Below are positions 24,110 through 35,553 of a DNA stretch of 64,000 nucleotides, piece by piece. A model generated the notes under the pieces. That model saw only the letters and a list, made by a program, of their open reading frames with translations, ran no database searches and was not told the DNA's origin. The stretch covers positions 357,197,825 to 357,261,824 of the forward strand of contig NC_073693.1 of assembly GCF_029784155.1 (NCBI RefSeq), in the 5' to 3' direction. Positions within the stretch are counted from its first letter, which is position 1, and every line of letters starts with the position of its first letter. This stretch comes from Uranotaenia lowii. Taxonomy: Eukaryota > Arthropoda > Insecta > Diptera > Culicidae. A program made the position numbers and the translations under genes.

Positions 24110-25902
24110 ATGGCGGAAGCAGCTCATAATCAGCAAGAAAAGCCGCACACTTTGATGGTATCGTCCGAAGTTCATCCACCGGAATGGGACACACCGGAAG
24201 CGACCAGTGGTACGTACGAGTTGAATCACACTGGTGCTCCGGGTGGTCCCAGTGGTTCTTTCGTACTGCTCGATGAAGCACCAGTTCTGGTAGATACGTC
24301 ATCGCCATCAGGTGATGGATCATTTGTGCTCAGGGAGGACGTACCGATTGTTGGAGAAGAACCCGGCAATGACGGATCGTTCGTGTTGAAGGAGGATGCC
24401 CCTATTGTGTTGGAGACGGGAGGAGATGGATCGTTCGTGTTGAAGGAAGATGCGCCTATTGTTCTAGAAACCGAAGGAGATGGATCGTTTGTGCTGCGAG
24501 AGGAAGCGCCTATAGTTTCTGATGCGGCGGATGGATCGTTCGTATTGCGGGAGGAAGTTCCCATTGTAGAAAATACCGAGTCTGGAGACGGATCGTTCGT
24601 TCTGAGAGAAGATGTTCCCATCGTAGACACTGGCGTATTGCCGGCTTTCGTAGAGCAAAGCATTGCAGAAATCGCTCCGGAGCAGGGCTTCACTCCAGGA
24701 CATTTTTCGATTGAACTAGAACGAGATGCTCGCTGTGAAGGGCTGATTGGTGAAATATATCGGGTAACGATTTCGGAAGATCATCGAGATCCAATGGTGT
24801 TGCTGTGCAAGATTCCTCCCCTGGATATCGGTAGAAGGCAGCAGTTCAACTCGATGTTTCTCTTCGATAGGGAAGTAACCGTGTATTCTTCCCTGCTGCC
24901 GGTAGCATTTGAATTCCAAAGACAGAAAGGAATTACGGAAGACTTGAACACCGGATTCTTTAGTGTTCCGAGGACCTATCTCTCAAGATACACAGCCGAC
25001 GTCGAAGAAGCCGTAATACTAATGGAAGATTTACGTATTCGAGAGTTTGGCATGTGGAACAAATTGGAACCCATCAACTATGAACATGCTAGGCTGTTGA
25101 TGGTCCAACTTGGTCGATTCCACGCACTATCCTTGGCCATGAAGGATCAACGGCCGGATCTGTTCGAGCAGTTCAAGATGCCAGATGTAATGGTACCTGC
25201 AATGTTGGGTAACGAACAGCTTATGGGAATGTTTGAAGCTGCCTTGGATGGAGCCGTGCAAGTGCTGGGCTTCGACGAGGAAAGAGCTCGTTCTAAGGTT
25301 CAGGGATTGAGAAGCGACTTCGTCAGTATCTTACAGAACTGTGTCGATCCCGAGCGGGCCGAACCCTATGCTGTTCTGAACCATGGCGATTGCTGGGTTA
25401 ACAACCTGATGTTTTGTTATCAGGTAAAAATTTTTTCAACCACACATAACTTCAATGTCATATTACCAATATTCTTAATCCCTAGGACGGAGCCCCTCGT
25501 GAAGTTGTTCTCCTCGATTGGCAGCTGGTGCGGTACGCTTCGCCAGCCTTGGACATTCTCTATTTCATGTTCTGCTGTGCGGACGATGTTTTTAGGGCCA
25601 AATTCTACGATGAACTGATTCGCATCTACTACACCGCCCTCAAGGACCTGCTGGAGGCCCTGGGCAGCGAAGCGATGGATGTTTTCCCGTTCACCGCTTT
25701 GTTGCGACAGCTCAAGACCTTCGGTAGGTTCGGGGTCATCATGGCCGCCCTGGATGTTCCGATCCTGTGCACCGATCCGGCTGAGATTCACACCCATGGT
25801 GATGCGGCCGTTGCCTTCGGGAGTTCCGAGCAAGCTCAGCAACGCTATGGGTCTCGTATGGGTGGCATCATTAGAGACGCCATCAAATATGGATATTTGT
25901 AA
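24110..25902 (+). CDS. EcKL kinase 3 with seven-repeat N-terminal extension
   Basis: A 576-residue protein in exons 24110-25423 and 25486-25902 (62-nt phase-0 intron at the family position). Residues 176-576 are a full EcKL kinase: probable ATP lysine in VLLCKIPPL, ILMEDL, catalytic loop HGDCWVNN (425-432) and metal-site LLDWQLVRYASPALD (aspartate 449). Residues 1-175 are absent from its three neighbours. After a Pro/Gly-rich lead, seven repeats of about 18 residues follow, with the core GDGSFVLREDxPIV beginning at residues 49, 70, 89, 107, 125, 142 and 161. The extension is acidic and probably disordered. The start is the first ATG (MAEAAHNQQEK); the frame upstream has no other ATG. The repeat block is in the same exon as most of the kinase, with no stop, so it is part of the protein. 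AATAAA at 25915-25920 is its polyadenylation signal. Confidence 0.93.
24254..24634 (+). repeat. In-frame coding repeats of EcKL3 (7 x about 54 bp)
   Basis: Seven in-frame units encode (G)DGSFVLREDxPIV plus a 3-8 residue acidic linker. At the DNA level the units differ mainly at third positions: the Leu codon is ctc, ttg, ctg or ttg, and Pro-Ile-Val is spelled at least five ways. The peptide is nearly constant. This suggests selection on the peptide rather than recent DNA duplication. Confidence 0.93.
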
Positions 25903-25914
25903 ATTTTTCTTATT

Positions 25915-25920
25915 AATAAA
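25915..25920 (+). terminator. Polyadenylation signal of EcKL3
   Basis: AATAAA 12 bp after the EcKL3 stop codon, very close to the coding end; a second weaker AATAAG follows. Confidence 0.55.
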
Positions 25921-26012
25921 GCTGATAAAATAAGTGTTGTTCCAGTTGCATTTTTTTCGAGAGAGTTTAAATTTTGTTTACTTGGCGTTTCAACCTTTTT
26001 GCGATTGTCAAA

Positions 26013-26334
26013 CAGAGGTGCCAGGTGGTTTTGTCCAAAATCAGGACACTGCGAAGAAAAAAAATCAGTATTTTTCGGGACACCACTAGATTGCATAAAC
26101 AAAGGAGAAATACGCCTTAATATATGCAACAAAAGTGAGCATCTTCTTGACTGGACTGCAGTTCATATAGAAAAAAAAACAAATTTAAATATCATCTGAT
26201 TTTTTAAATCAGTACAATTTAAGACATTTTAAAGATTTTTGAAAAATCAGAACAATTTGAGAGTTTTTCAAAAACCAGAAAGGTCTCGATAATCATGAAA
26301 AATCTTTTCAAAAACAGAACACCTGGCACCTCTG
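26013..26334. mobile_element. 322-bp MITE with CAGAGGTGCCAGGTG ends
   Basis: Perfect 15-bp terminal inverted repeats (CAGAGGTGCCAGGTG at 26013 and its complement ending at 26334), flanked on both sides by GTCAAA (26007-26012 and 26335-26340), a likely target-site duplication. No coding sequence. The repeated phrase gaaaaatcag/tcaaaaa inside is part of the element. Confidence 0.9.
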
Positions 26335-26439
26335 GTCAAAGCTCCGAAAAAAAACTCATACTTCCATTTCTGTCGCCAGATAGCGTTATTCGTGTCTCCC
26401 ATTTACTTGTTAAGTGCTGTAAAAGTATATCTGACTAGT

Positions 26440-26745
26440 GCCAGCCTCCAAGGTCAGTCTCCAAGATCATATTCCGGGATTCAGTCCGAGAAAAAGGATC
26501 ATGACTAGAATCAGGATCAGAATAAGAAATGAGGATTCAGAATAACGACACGAAATCATGATCCAGAATCAGGATCTGGGATCAGAATCCAGGATCAGGA
26601 TCCAGAATCAGCAATCAAGTTAAGAATTCAGTAACATGATCCAGGATCAGAATACGGATTGGAATCAGAATCAGGTTTGGAAAAAGTATGATATTGGTTT
26701 ATGATTAGGATCAGAAAGATTAGATTGAGCGATCAGAAATGGAGT
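26440..26745 (+). repeat. Degenerate (ATCAGGATCAGA) minisatellite
   Basis: Short phrases built from atcaggatc, ccagaatca and ggatcagaat repeat irregularly for 300 bp. No coding potential. Confidence 0.7.
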
Positions 26746-26789
26746 TGGACATGATCAGAATAGGAATCGGGAACCTAATCTTTAATTTT

Positions 26790-27345
26790 TTTTCAAGCGC
26801 CTCTTGGAAATCTCGTTTTCATCTCTTCACAGCGTCTGTCCGATCCATTTCCACTTACGTTCCCGAATCTCGATTTCTAGCGCCCTTTGATGACACCGGC
26901 GATGTAGTTACACGTTTGAGAACCAGTTGCCAGGCAACTAAGCGCGGATGATATTCCGCAGGTAGCGATTCGCAAATACTTTCAGCTTCCGCGTCTACCT
27001 ACGTGCCCCAAGTTCCAACCCTCAACATCAGGGAATTGACGTTTGAATTTAAGATTCGGATTTTTGTTCGTAGAGAGATCTGGCGTGACTGCCAGATATT
27101 TCGGAGACTTGCAAACGCAAATCGGGTCTTTCTGATCCGGATTTCGATGTCTTTCTTGGTTCCACCATAATGCGTTATCTGCCTACCAAGATACTGGAAG
27201 CACTCCACTTTCTTAACTTGTTGCGCAGCTACCACGAAATTGGAAGGATTTTCTGTGTTGATTTCCATCGACTAGGTCTTTCCGACATTGATTTTGAGAC
27301 CTGCAGTCTTGGATCTTTCGGTGAAGTCGTCGAGCTTGCGCCTTA
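26790..27345 (-). pseudogene. LINE reverse-transcriptase C-terminal fragment
   Basis: On the minus strand the frame reads LRRKLDDFTERSKTAGLKIN, then a TAG stop in place of a lysine, then FQYLGRQITHYGGTKKDIEI and RTKIRILNSNVNSLML, then after further shifts FVNRYLRNIIRA and ERKWKWIG. This is the thumb/C-terminal text of a common insect non-LTR element, perhaps RTE-like. The rest of the element is missing. At least one nonsense codon and two frameshifts show it is dead. Confidence 0.85.
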
Positions 27346-27653
27346 ATGTTTTTGTATAATTATTAGTGTAGCTAAGAAACTTGATTAGTGATAAGTGATA
27401 AAGTTGAAAAAGTTACGTGAGAAGTTATGCAAGGTCAAATGAAATTTGTCACTACAGCAAAATTGATCAACTCTAATCGAGTGGAATAACTCCACGTAAC
27501 TCTACGGTCACCCTGCACTCGTAAGCTGTACATAACCTTTTCTATTTTGGCAACAAAAATTGATACAATAAGCACTGAATCATTCTCGTAGAACATTCCG
27601 AATTTGGACTTAACAGCCGATCAAGCCTTACCCATTTTCATATCGCATCCGAA

Positions 27654-27663
27654 GATAAGATAA
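27654..27663 (+). promoter_or_regulatory. Tandem GATA motif upstream of EcKL gene 4
   Basis: GATAAGATAA contains two overlapping GATA cores about 85 bp upstream of the EcKL4 ATG. A pyrimidine-rich tract ending in CAG (27687-27693) just after it could be a 5'-UTR splice acceptor. Confidence 0.45.
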
Positions 27664-27745
27664 TAATCTTTTTCCTATGGTTTTCTCTTCCAGGTTGACG
27701 ACGCGCCATCAGATCCCCAGCGGCCCAGACCATTCAGTATTAATC

Positions 27746-29023
27746 ATGACTTCTGACGCCGCAGAGCTTCCTCCTTTCTTCAAGGAATGCGCTAGCAAGG
27801 CAGCCCTCAAGCTGGGTTTTTCACCGGAACACACGATACAGTTTAAGGCCGGATCCAACTCAAATGGGCTGGTGGGTGAAATACATCAGGTCATAATCCG
27901 CGAAGGATCCCGCCAGGAGGTGATCTTCTGCAAACACACACCGCTGCGGGTCGCCAAGCGGGAACAGTACGGATCAATCATTTTGTTTGAACGTGAAATC
28001 GAAATGTACTCCAAGGTACTTCCGGCATTGTTTGAGTTCCAAACGGCCCGGGGTGTAGGTCCGGATCAGGGATTTTTCGGAACGCCGAAGTGTTATCACA
28101 CATGTTACTTGGAAGATGCGGGTGAATCACTGATTCTTATGGAGGATCTGAACAAGCGGGGTCTGGAGATGTTGAACAAACTAAACACCCTGGACTACGA
28201 TCTCGTCATGACGGTGATGCGATCGCTTGGGAAGTTTCATGCACTCTCGTTTGCCGCCCGCGATCAACAACCGGAACTGTTGGAGCAGTTGAAACTTCCG
28301 GACCTGCTGCTTCCTACCATAAAATGTACCGAACATCTAGGTCAGGCCTTCGGCAAAGCTGTAGAGGGAGCAATTTCCCTGCTAGACCCGACGGAAGATC
28401 AGGAAGCACGATCTAAGATGCAGGCCTTACTCGACGACTATATGGCCATTATGGAACAATGCTTGGATGGATCGCAAGCCGAGCCTTACTCCGTTTTGAA
28501 CCATGGCGATTGTTGGACCAACAATATTATGTTCGGTTTCAAGGTAAAACAATTTCGGTTACTCTTTTGATCCTAACTCACTTATAACTTTTGTTTTTAG
28601 GACAAACTTCCGACGGAATTGATCCTAATCGATTGGCAGTTGGTTCGATACGGCTCCCCGGCACTGGACGTTTCGTACTTCCTGTTCTGCTGTACGGATG
28701 CCGAATTCCGTGAAAAACACTATCAAGAAGCTCTCCAAGTCTACCACAGCGCCCTGTCCAGCCTACTGCGACAGTTGGGAAGCGATCCGGAAAAGTTGTT
28801 CCCCTTCAGTGCCTTCGAGGATCAGTTGAAGCGATTCACCCGCTTCGTGATGATAATGAGTGCGTTTGATATTCCTATTCTTTGCACCGATCCGGCCGAG
28901 ATGCCCGATTTGAGCGGAGATCTTTCGGAAGGGTTTGCCAACTCGCCCGCGGCACAGCTAAGGTACGCAGCTAGGATGAAGGACGTCGTACGGGATGCAC
29001 ACAAGTACGGTTATTTGGATTGA
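27746..29023 (+). CDS. Ecdysteroid-kinase-like protein 4 (EcKL)
   Basis: A 406-residue EcKL family kinase in exons 27746-28543 and 28601-29023 (57-nt phase-0 intron at the family position). All motifs are canonical: FCKHTPL with the probable ATP lysine, LILMEDL, catalytic loop HGDCWTNN (253-260), and LIDWQLVRYGSPALD with the metal aspartate at 277. The start MTSDAAELPPFF aligns with the beginnings of its neighbours. An in-frame ATG at 27677 would add 23 residues, but it is followed by a tract that looks like a splice acceptor, so it is less likely. EcKL3 and EcKL4 share NHGDCW and are the closest pair. Confidence 0.93.
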
Positions 29024-30229
29024 TCGATCCATTGGCTGAGACCAGAGACATTCCAACTTGAAAAATGTTGTATTTTTTTTAAGTATCGATAAAGGCATTT
29101 TTTCTTTAAAAGGTAACTAAATTGTGTTTGTACAAAAAGTTAAAAAGAAAGTATTGTGGCTTTGAAAGACCTGAATAAGGATCAAAACCCCGAAAACAAA
29201 TTTTAGTGTAAATCATTCAAGTTCAGAACTAGCAATGATCAGGCAAAGACAAATCTGTCTTAATCAACTTTTTAAAACTGCTCTCATTAGCCGTTAGTTC
29301 TAGTCCCAGAGTAAAAGCTTGATTTCCTTTTTTTTAAGATATTTGTCAATGCAACGCTTCTTTGCCAACGAAGGAATTTAAAATGAATAAAACCGGGAAA
29401 ATTATACCATACAAAAATATAAATACACAAAGGTTTTTGCACGGGTTTATGTACCTTGCAGAAAAATCTTTTAAAAAAGGGGTTAATTCCTAAAAACCTT
29501 GTAAAAATTCGTGATGAGAACTGCAACCTGAGACCTAGCAAACGAGCCTTGTGACACGAAATTTTACACCTGGGACTTGAGACCTGAGACCTGTCTCATG
29601 CCTCATGTCTCTAGTTGTACGTCTCATATCTCATACCTCTGGACGCAGGAGTCAGGTGGGCTTCTAAAATACATCACCAGAACTCTAAAAAAAAGCTAAA
29701 ATATGACCATATGGCCCTGTTCTAGAAACGTCGTCATGACCAATTTTTTATGCGTCGATAAAATCATTGTGCTGTAAAATTTTGGTCACCAAAGTTTTTA
29801 TAAAACTGAAAAAGTATCTTAAAATAAATGCACCTCGTCAAACCTTTAAAATAAGGAAGTTTAAAAAAATATATATATTTTTATGGGAAAAAGTAAAATT
29901 TAAAAAATACATAATTGTAATATATGACATAATGACATAATGATTCCACCAACATGGCGTCATTTTTTGTATTACAATTTTGCAATAAACATGGCGTTAA
30001 TCAATTCAATGCTTAATAGCTTTATTATGATCAGATAAATGACTAATTAATTTTATACAGATTTTATGAGAGCCATATGGTTATCTAAAGCTATAAATAG
30101 TTTCTCTCGCAAACCAACGAATTGCACGCGTAGGATAAGTTCCTTATTTCTGAGTTCTTAACTCACAGACAAACTTTTTGAATGAAATAAATATGGGATT
30201 GGTTGTGAATGACCGGTGGACTGAAACCA
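29024..30229. other. Intergenic region downstream of EcKL4
   Basis: No gene. Around 29520-29650 the phrases gagacct and tctcatg recur as a short degenerate repeat. The rest is AT-rich. Confidence 0.4.
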
Positions 30230-30891
30230 TGAGTTGAAGTCGAATTTCGTTTTCTGACGCCATCTTTAAATTCAAGGTGGCGGCTTTCGCTGAGCCTGAG
30301 GCTGCTGTTAATCACAAAAATCGCATAAAACCCCCCACAATATGAGTATTGGGTAAAGGGCTAAGAAGAAGTCAAATTTCGCTATCAGACGTTATCCTGA
30401 AATCCAAGATGGCGGTTTCCACTGAACTTTCAAATGCTGTTAATCACTAAAAATCGCATGAAATTCTCACAATTTGGGTATTGAGTGAAAGAGCTAAACG
30501 AGTAGAAGTCGAATGTCTCTATCGGCGAGTTGGACCATATTGGTCTTAGCCGTCCCATTGTGGACAGGAAAAAAAAATCCAAGATGGCAGCTTCCACTAA
30601 ACAATAAAAAGATTTTGATCACTGAAAATAATATGAAATTTCCACAATATGGGTATAAGGTAAAATAGCTGTAAATGACTATAAATCGCATGAAACTACC
30701 ACAATATGGGTATTGGATGAAAGGGCTAATCTCAAAGAAGTCATATGAGTAGCTATCTGACGCCCTCTTGAAATTCAAGATGGCGGCTTCCGCTGAACTT
30801 TAAAATGCTGTAGATGACGTGAAATCGCATAAAATCACCACAATATGGGTATTGGGTAAAGGGCTAAACGCTAAACTAGAAGAAACCGAAT
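30230..30891 (+). repeat. Tandem repeat of about 135 bp running into the gap
   Basis: About five imperfect units, each with a version of aagatggcggcttccactga, aaatcgcatgaaa, ccacaatatgggtattgg and gtaaagggcta. Units begin roughly every 132-140 bp and continue to the first N. The true array may be longer than shown. Confidence 0.85.
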
Positions 30892-31391
30892 NNNNNNNNN
30901 NNNNNNNNNNNNNNNNNNNNNNNNNNNNNNNNNNNNNNNNNNNNNNNNNNNNNNNNNNNNNNNNNNNNNNNNNNNNNNNNNNNNNNNNNNNNNNNNNNNN
31001 NNNNNNNNNNNNNNNNNNNNNNNNNNNNNNNNNNNNNNNNNNNNNNNNNNNNNNNNNNNNNNNNNNNNNNNNNNNNNNNNNNNNNNNNNNNNNNNNNNNN
31101 NNNNNNNNNNNNNNNNNNNNNNNNNNNNNNNNNNNNNNNNNNNNNNNNNNNNNNNNNNNNNNNNNNNNNNNNNNNNNNNNNNNNNNNNNNNNNNNNNNNN
31201 NNNNNNNNNNNNNNNNNNNNNNNNNNNNNNNNNNNNNNNNNNNNNNNNNNNNNNNNNNNNNNNNNNNNNNNNNNNNNNNNNNNNNNNNNNNNNNNNNNNN
31301 NNNNNNNNNNNNNNNNNNNNNNNNNNNNNNNNNNNNNNNNNNNNNNNNNNNNNNNNNNNNNNNNNNNNNNNNNNNNNNNNNNNNNNNNNNN
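30892..31391. other. Assembly gap (500 N)
   Basis: Exactly 500 N, the same size as the gap at 55099, so the length is probably a placeholder. Open frames across it are artefacts. Confidence 0.99.
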
Positions 31392-31851
31392 TGTATTTGA
31401 CATGATCGCCCATTTGATTTTTTTTTTTCAATTTTCATGAATGCTCGTTAAAGAATCCACGTCCAAATGGAGATTTGCTTCAGACAACCGGTAATATTTT
31501 AAATTTGCCGTGTCTGCAGAAATCGTTTGTTCATAATTCTTTACAGTGGGGCTCCATTTAAGCAACACCTTTTTCGGTAATGTCAGATCTTTGGAAAAGC
31601 GTCATTCAGGGATTGGATATTATCTTTCAATCTAAAGGTTTATGTAGTTTATGAATTGATAACATTGTATCGTATATGCAACGAATGGTCATCTTCATCA
31701 ACTGACCGAAGGAAAAGAAAAAAGTCAGCTCAGACGACTCTATACTATAGCGTCAGTCAGCCAATTGACGAGTAGGCATACACTTAAACAGAAAGTGTCT
31801 GCTTATACAAGCAATTTCTTAAACCGCGTTTAGAGGTTCCCTTCGATCCCA
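31392..31851. other. Unassigned sequence after the gap
   Basis: No gene or clear repeat recognised between the gap and the start of the CACGGAG-family element. Confidence 0.4.
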
Positions 31852-33763
31852 CACGGAGAAAAAAGACGACAGTTGTTTCAATTATTTCAGCTTGTTATAC
31901 CAATAATCGAAATGCGGTTGATTTTTTCGCATTCAACTACTTATATAATAGATTCAACTACAAACTTCTAATTGTCCTTACGCAATCAACTATCAATATA
32001 ACGCATTCATCTGTATGATTTAATTTATGCATTCAACTATAAATACAATAGATTCAACTACAAACTGCTGATTGACCTTGTGCAATCAACTATGAATATA
32101 ATAGATTCAATTGTAATGGTATAATTGATTCAATTGTAATGGTATAATTGATTCAACTGTAGATATGATAGATTCAATTACAATTGTATGATCGATTATA
32201 GGCATTCAACTATAAATATAATAGATTGAACTGTAGTGGTATAATTGATTTAAATTTAAATATGATAGATTCTTAAAAGACATACACCGTCTTAGCCGAT
32301 TTAGGCTTTACAGACTGAATAAATGACGTGGACAACTTAAGATTAACATTTAACACCCAGTACCGAGATGGGAATCGAACCCATGCCATCAGTGGACCAG
32401 CGGTTACCGTCTTACCACGCTAACCACCCGACCACCGAGACGTACAACTTTAGTGGTATAATTGATTCAATTGTCAATATGATGGATTCAACTACAATTT
32501 TATAATTGATTTTAGGCATTCAACTATAAACATAATAGATTCAACTTTAGTGGTATAATTGATTCAACTGTAAATATGACAGATTCAACTGTAGTGGTAT
32601 AATTGATTCAATTGTAAATATAATAGATTCAACTACAAATGTATGATTGATTCTAGGTATTGAACCATAAATATAGAAAATAAAACTGTATTGTTATGAT
32701 AGATTGTGTGTTACTTGAATACTATAGTGTTCATCAGCAAAAACAAAAAAAAAAGTAAGTGTGGGACCCAATACGTGTTTCCTGTAGCGATCGTATCGCT
32801 GTTTTTAGGGCTCTCTCCGGTGATGGGGAAATATTTTCCTCTATCAGTTTGTTGCAGTGGTCTTGTAGAAGGCCGACAGTTCCTGGAATTGGGAAAAGTA
32901 CACCTACTCTGGCTGCCCGACGTGGGTCTCGACTCTTATACACGATCCTGGCAGGGTCTCACAGGAAACATTACGGTAAGTCAGCGTATGATAGATTTAT
33001 GTCATGATATTGAATAAATTTTCCCCCCACAAGGCCAATCTTCGCCGGGTGCAGAGGCACGGACATCTTCCGAGACCGATTAGTTAAGACGCAAAATTTC
33101 CTGGGCAACCATGCATCAAGATCCAAAAAGAAAAACAGCGGGGGAACCAGGAAATGAATATCGGGATTTCCGGTCAGTTTTTCTAGCATCATGGCGGCTA
33201 AAACGAACTAAATGCAAAATGCTGAAATAATAAATTTAAAAAAAATAAAACGTGGCCATAAAATTATTCCGAAAAAGTGCTTCAAATATGATTACTTCCA
33301 ATATAAACAGAAATTAAATGTACAATATTTATAGTTGACCTCAGTGAATCAATCATAGAAATAAAATTGAATCTATCATATGTATAATTAAATCAATCAT
33401 ATTATTATAATTGAATCTATCATATTTATAATTAAATCAATTATATTATTATAGTTGAATCTATCATATTTATAATTAAATCAATCATATAATTGTAATT
33501 AATTCTACTATAATTATTGTCGAATGTATAACATCAATCGCGCATTATAGTTGAATCTATTATATTTATAGTTGAATGCACAAAATTAATCATACAACTA
33601 TAGTTGAATGTATTATATACATTCTTGACTGCACGGAATCAATCAGATTGTCTATTATATGTATTGTTGAAATTTTAATAATTATAGTTAGCCGAGAATT
33701 AATCAGATATATGATTGAATATAAGTGGATTATTGTTGGAAATACTATACTTTTTTTTCCGTG
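31852..33763. mobile_element. TIR element, CACGGAG family, copy 2
   Basis: Starts CACGGAGAAAAAAGACGACA and ends with a one-base-changed complement at 33763. The first and last 700 bp are mirror arrays of short units (variants of ataattgattcaactgtaa and their complements), giving a foldback structure. Inserted in the left arm is a tRNA-like SINE (32272-32441). The middle (about 32700-33250) is GC-richer, unlike copy 1's middle, and has an open frame (32759-33007) ending near a gtaagt donor-like site at 32976. No transposase. Confidence 0.75.
32272..32441 (-). mobile_element. tRNA-like SINE inside the CACGGAG element
   Basis: On the minus strand the first 80 nt read like a tRNA head: an A box in GGTGGTCGGGTGGTTAGCG and a perfect B box GGTTCGATTCC. 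An unrelated body of about 90 nt ending in ttttaag follows. It does not fold as a clean functional tRNA. It interrupts the repeated attgattcaact units, so it inserted later. The target duplication was not resolved. Confidence 0.6.
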
Positions 33764-33835
33764 CAATGCTGAAGGTGGATCGTTGCTGGTAACATTAGAG
33801 CGACAATATGTGTAGCTGTTCGTGACCATGAACAC

Positions 33836-34842
33836 TAGACTGAGTCGTCAGGGTCATTTTTTAATTTCTCAAACCCTGGAGCCTTAAAAGCTTAATTTTA
33901 GTTCAAATTTCATCCATGATTTTTTGCAGGATTTTTAATTAAAGATTTTATGAGTAAATTTTGGACTTTTATGTTTGTATGGGAAAATTTAATTTTTTGT
34001 ACTAAAAAATCAACATCATTTTTGTTTCTTCTGTAGAACCGAGCCTGCTTATAGTGTTTGTGTCAATTTAAATAAGCTGTTTAACAGAGGTATGTCTTTT
34101 GGCATTGATAAACAATAAATTTAATTGACATCTCAGCTGGGGTCTAGCGAGGTATTGAATGACTTTTTTCCAAGCAATACTTCGCTAGGTCCCAGCAGTG
34201 ATTTCAATTGAATTTATTGTTTTTCAATGTCAAAAGACATACCTCTGTTAAACAGCTAATAACTTTTTTGCCTAATTAGATACGAAGTTACGGTCTCCAA
34301 CAAAGTTGTTCAGCGGAAAATTTAGAAACTAGCACAAAAACCCTTAGCAGGTTTGGTTTCACAGAAGTAACAAAAATGGTGTCGATTTTTCAGTACAAAA
34401 TATTTAATTTTCTCATACCAACTTAAAAGCAAATATATTAAAACAAATATACCTCATTGTCAGCTTCTTCATACATCTCATCAAGGACACGCACCACCTA
34501 CTGACAAAAGTTCCAACTAAAGCCACTGATCGTACCGCCATCACCACTTCAAGCGGCAACAGCGCCACCTACAAGTCAAAAATCTGCCAGAAGTAGTTCA
34601 GATCGTCGATGTTTATACATGGTAGTTAAAACTTTCTCCATAGGATGGCGTGATTGATGTGTCGTCTTGTTGTCTGAAGAGTGAGGTATTGGTTATACTA
34701 TTTGATAAAAGTCCAAATTTACTCGTGTGAACATAACTTAAGAATGTTGCAAAAAATCATGGGTGAGTTTTGAAACAATAAGAAGCTTTTGAGACTCCAG
34801 GTTTAGATAAATTCAAAAATGACCCCAAATAGACTCAGTCTA
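33836..34842. mobile_element. Foldback element, TAGACTGAGTC family
   Basis: Outer ends are inverted: TAGACTGAGTC at 33836 and GACTCAGTCTA ending at 34842, next to gggtcattttt-like inner ends. The body is a palindrome around 34170 (agcgaggtattgaatgac facing its complement), matching 11272-11915. About 34440-34740 is extra sequence in the right arm without a counterpart on the left, which looks like a later insertion. No coding sequence. Confidence 0.8.
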
Positions 34843-35553
34843 ATGGACACAGCAGTTCACAAAAACATTGCACACAGAGAGCTCTTTACAGTCTAACCAC
34901 AAAAAATGGAGAAAAACTGTCAACAAACCTGTTTGTTTTTCAACAACCTTAGAAGATAATTTTAAGATGATCAATTTTAGAAACAGGTTTCCGGTAGTTG
35001 TTAGAATAATAAAAATCCCTCTACAACCCTCGCAATGCCGTAGAGTCTTGGCAAAGTTCATGCAAATACTATCTAGAATTCCACTACAGACTGTAGAGGA
35101 GGGTGGGCAGTAAATCTATATGCGGTGACTCTTAAATTGAATGTAATTCCCTAATTTATTTAGCTTTAAACTAATCTCGACGACGACTACGATGGCGATT
35201 CTGCTTTGATGACGAGTACAGAGATGCTGATGATGACGGGGACACATTAACAAATCGTGGCGACCTGATTTGCCGTTTTCGGTGGATTGAGCGCAACCCG
35301 AATCGGGTGGCTTAGTAGTTTGAGTTTGCCAACGGTCGGTTCTGGTCCATCGATCGCGGTGCTCAGGTTTAGATCGTTTTTTCGGCTCCTGCTCTAATGT
35401 AGCGGTGCAAGCCATTTTGATCGTGGAATAAGTCCCGGATATCAAGAGTAATTTTAACAGCTGATCGAACCAATATCACGGCGCGTGGTACGACTAACCC
35501 ACCGGAAGTTATCAAGTAATTGGGTTCTGAAAGCCTTAAAATGAGTGAGGTAG
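34843..35553. other. Unassigned sequence 5' of SLC5 pseudogene
   Basis: No recognisable gene. The stretch from about 35150 is GC-richer (cgacgacgactacg, gatgatgacgggg) and could be the former 5' UTR or promoter of the SLC5 copy that follows. Confidence 0.35.

Noticed and set aside
24093..24703. Minus-strand open frames opposite the EcKL3 repeats
   Set aside because: They are shadows created by the repetitive coding units; the plus strand carries the kinase in the same frame.
30800..31438. Open frames spanning the first N gap
   Set aside because: They are mostly undetermined residues across a placeholder gap.
32340..32441. Functional tRNA gene on the minus strand
   Set aside because: B box is perfect but the arms do not pair as a cloverleaf and a SINE body follows, so it was called a SINE.
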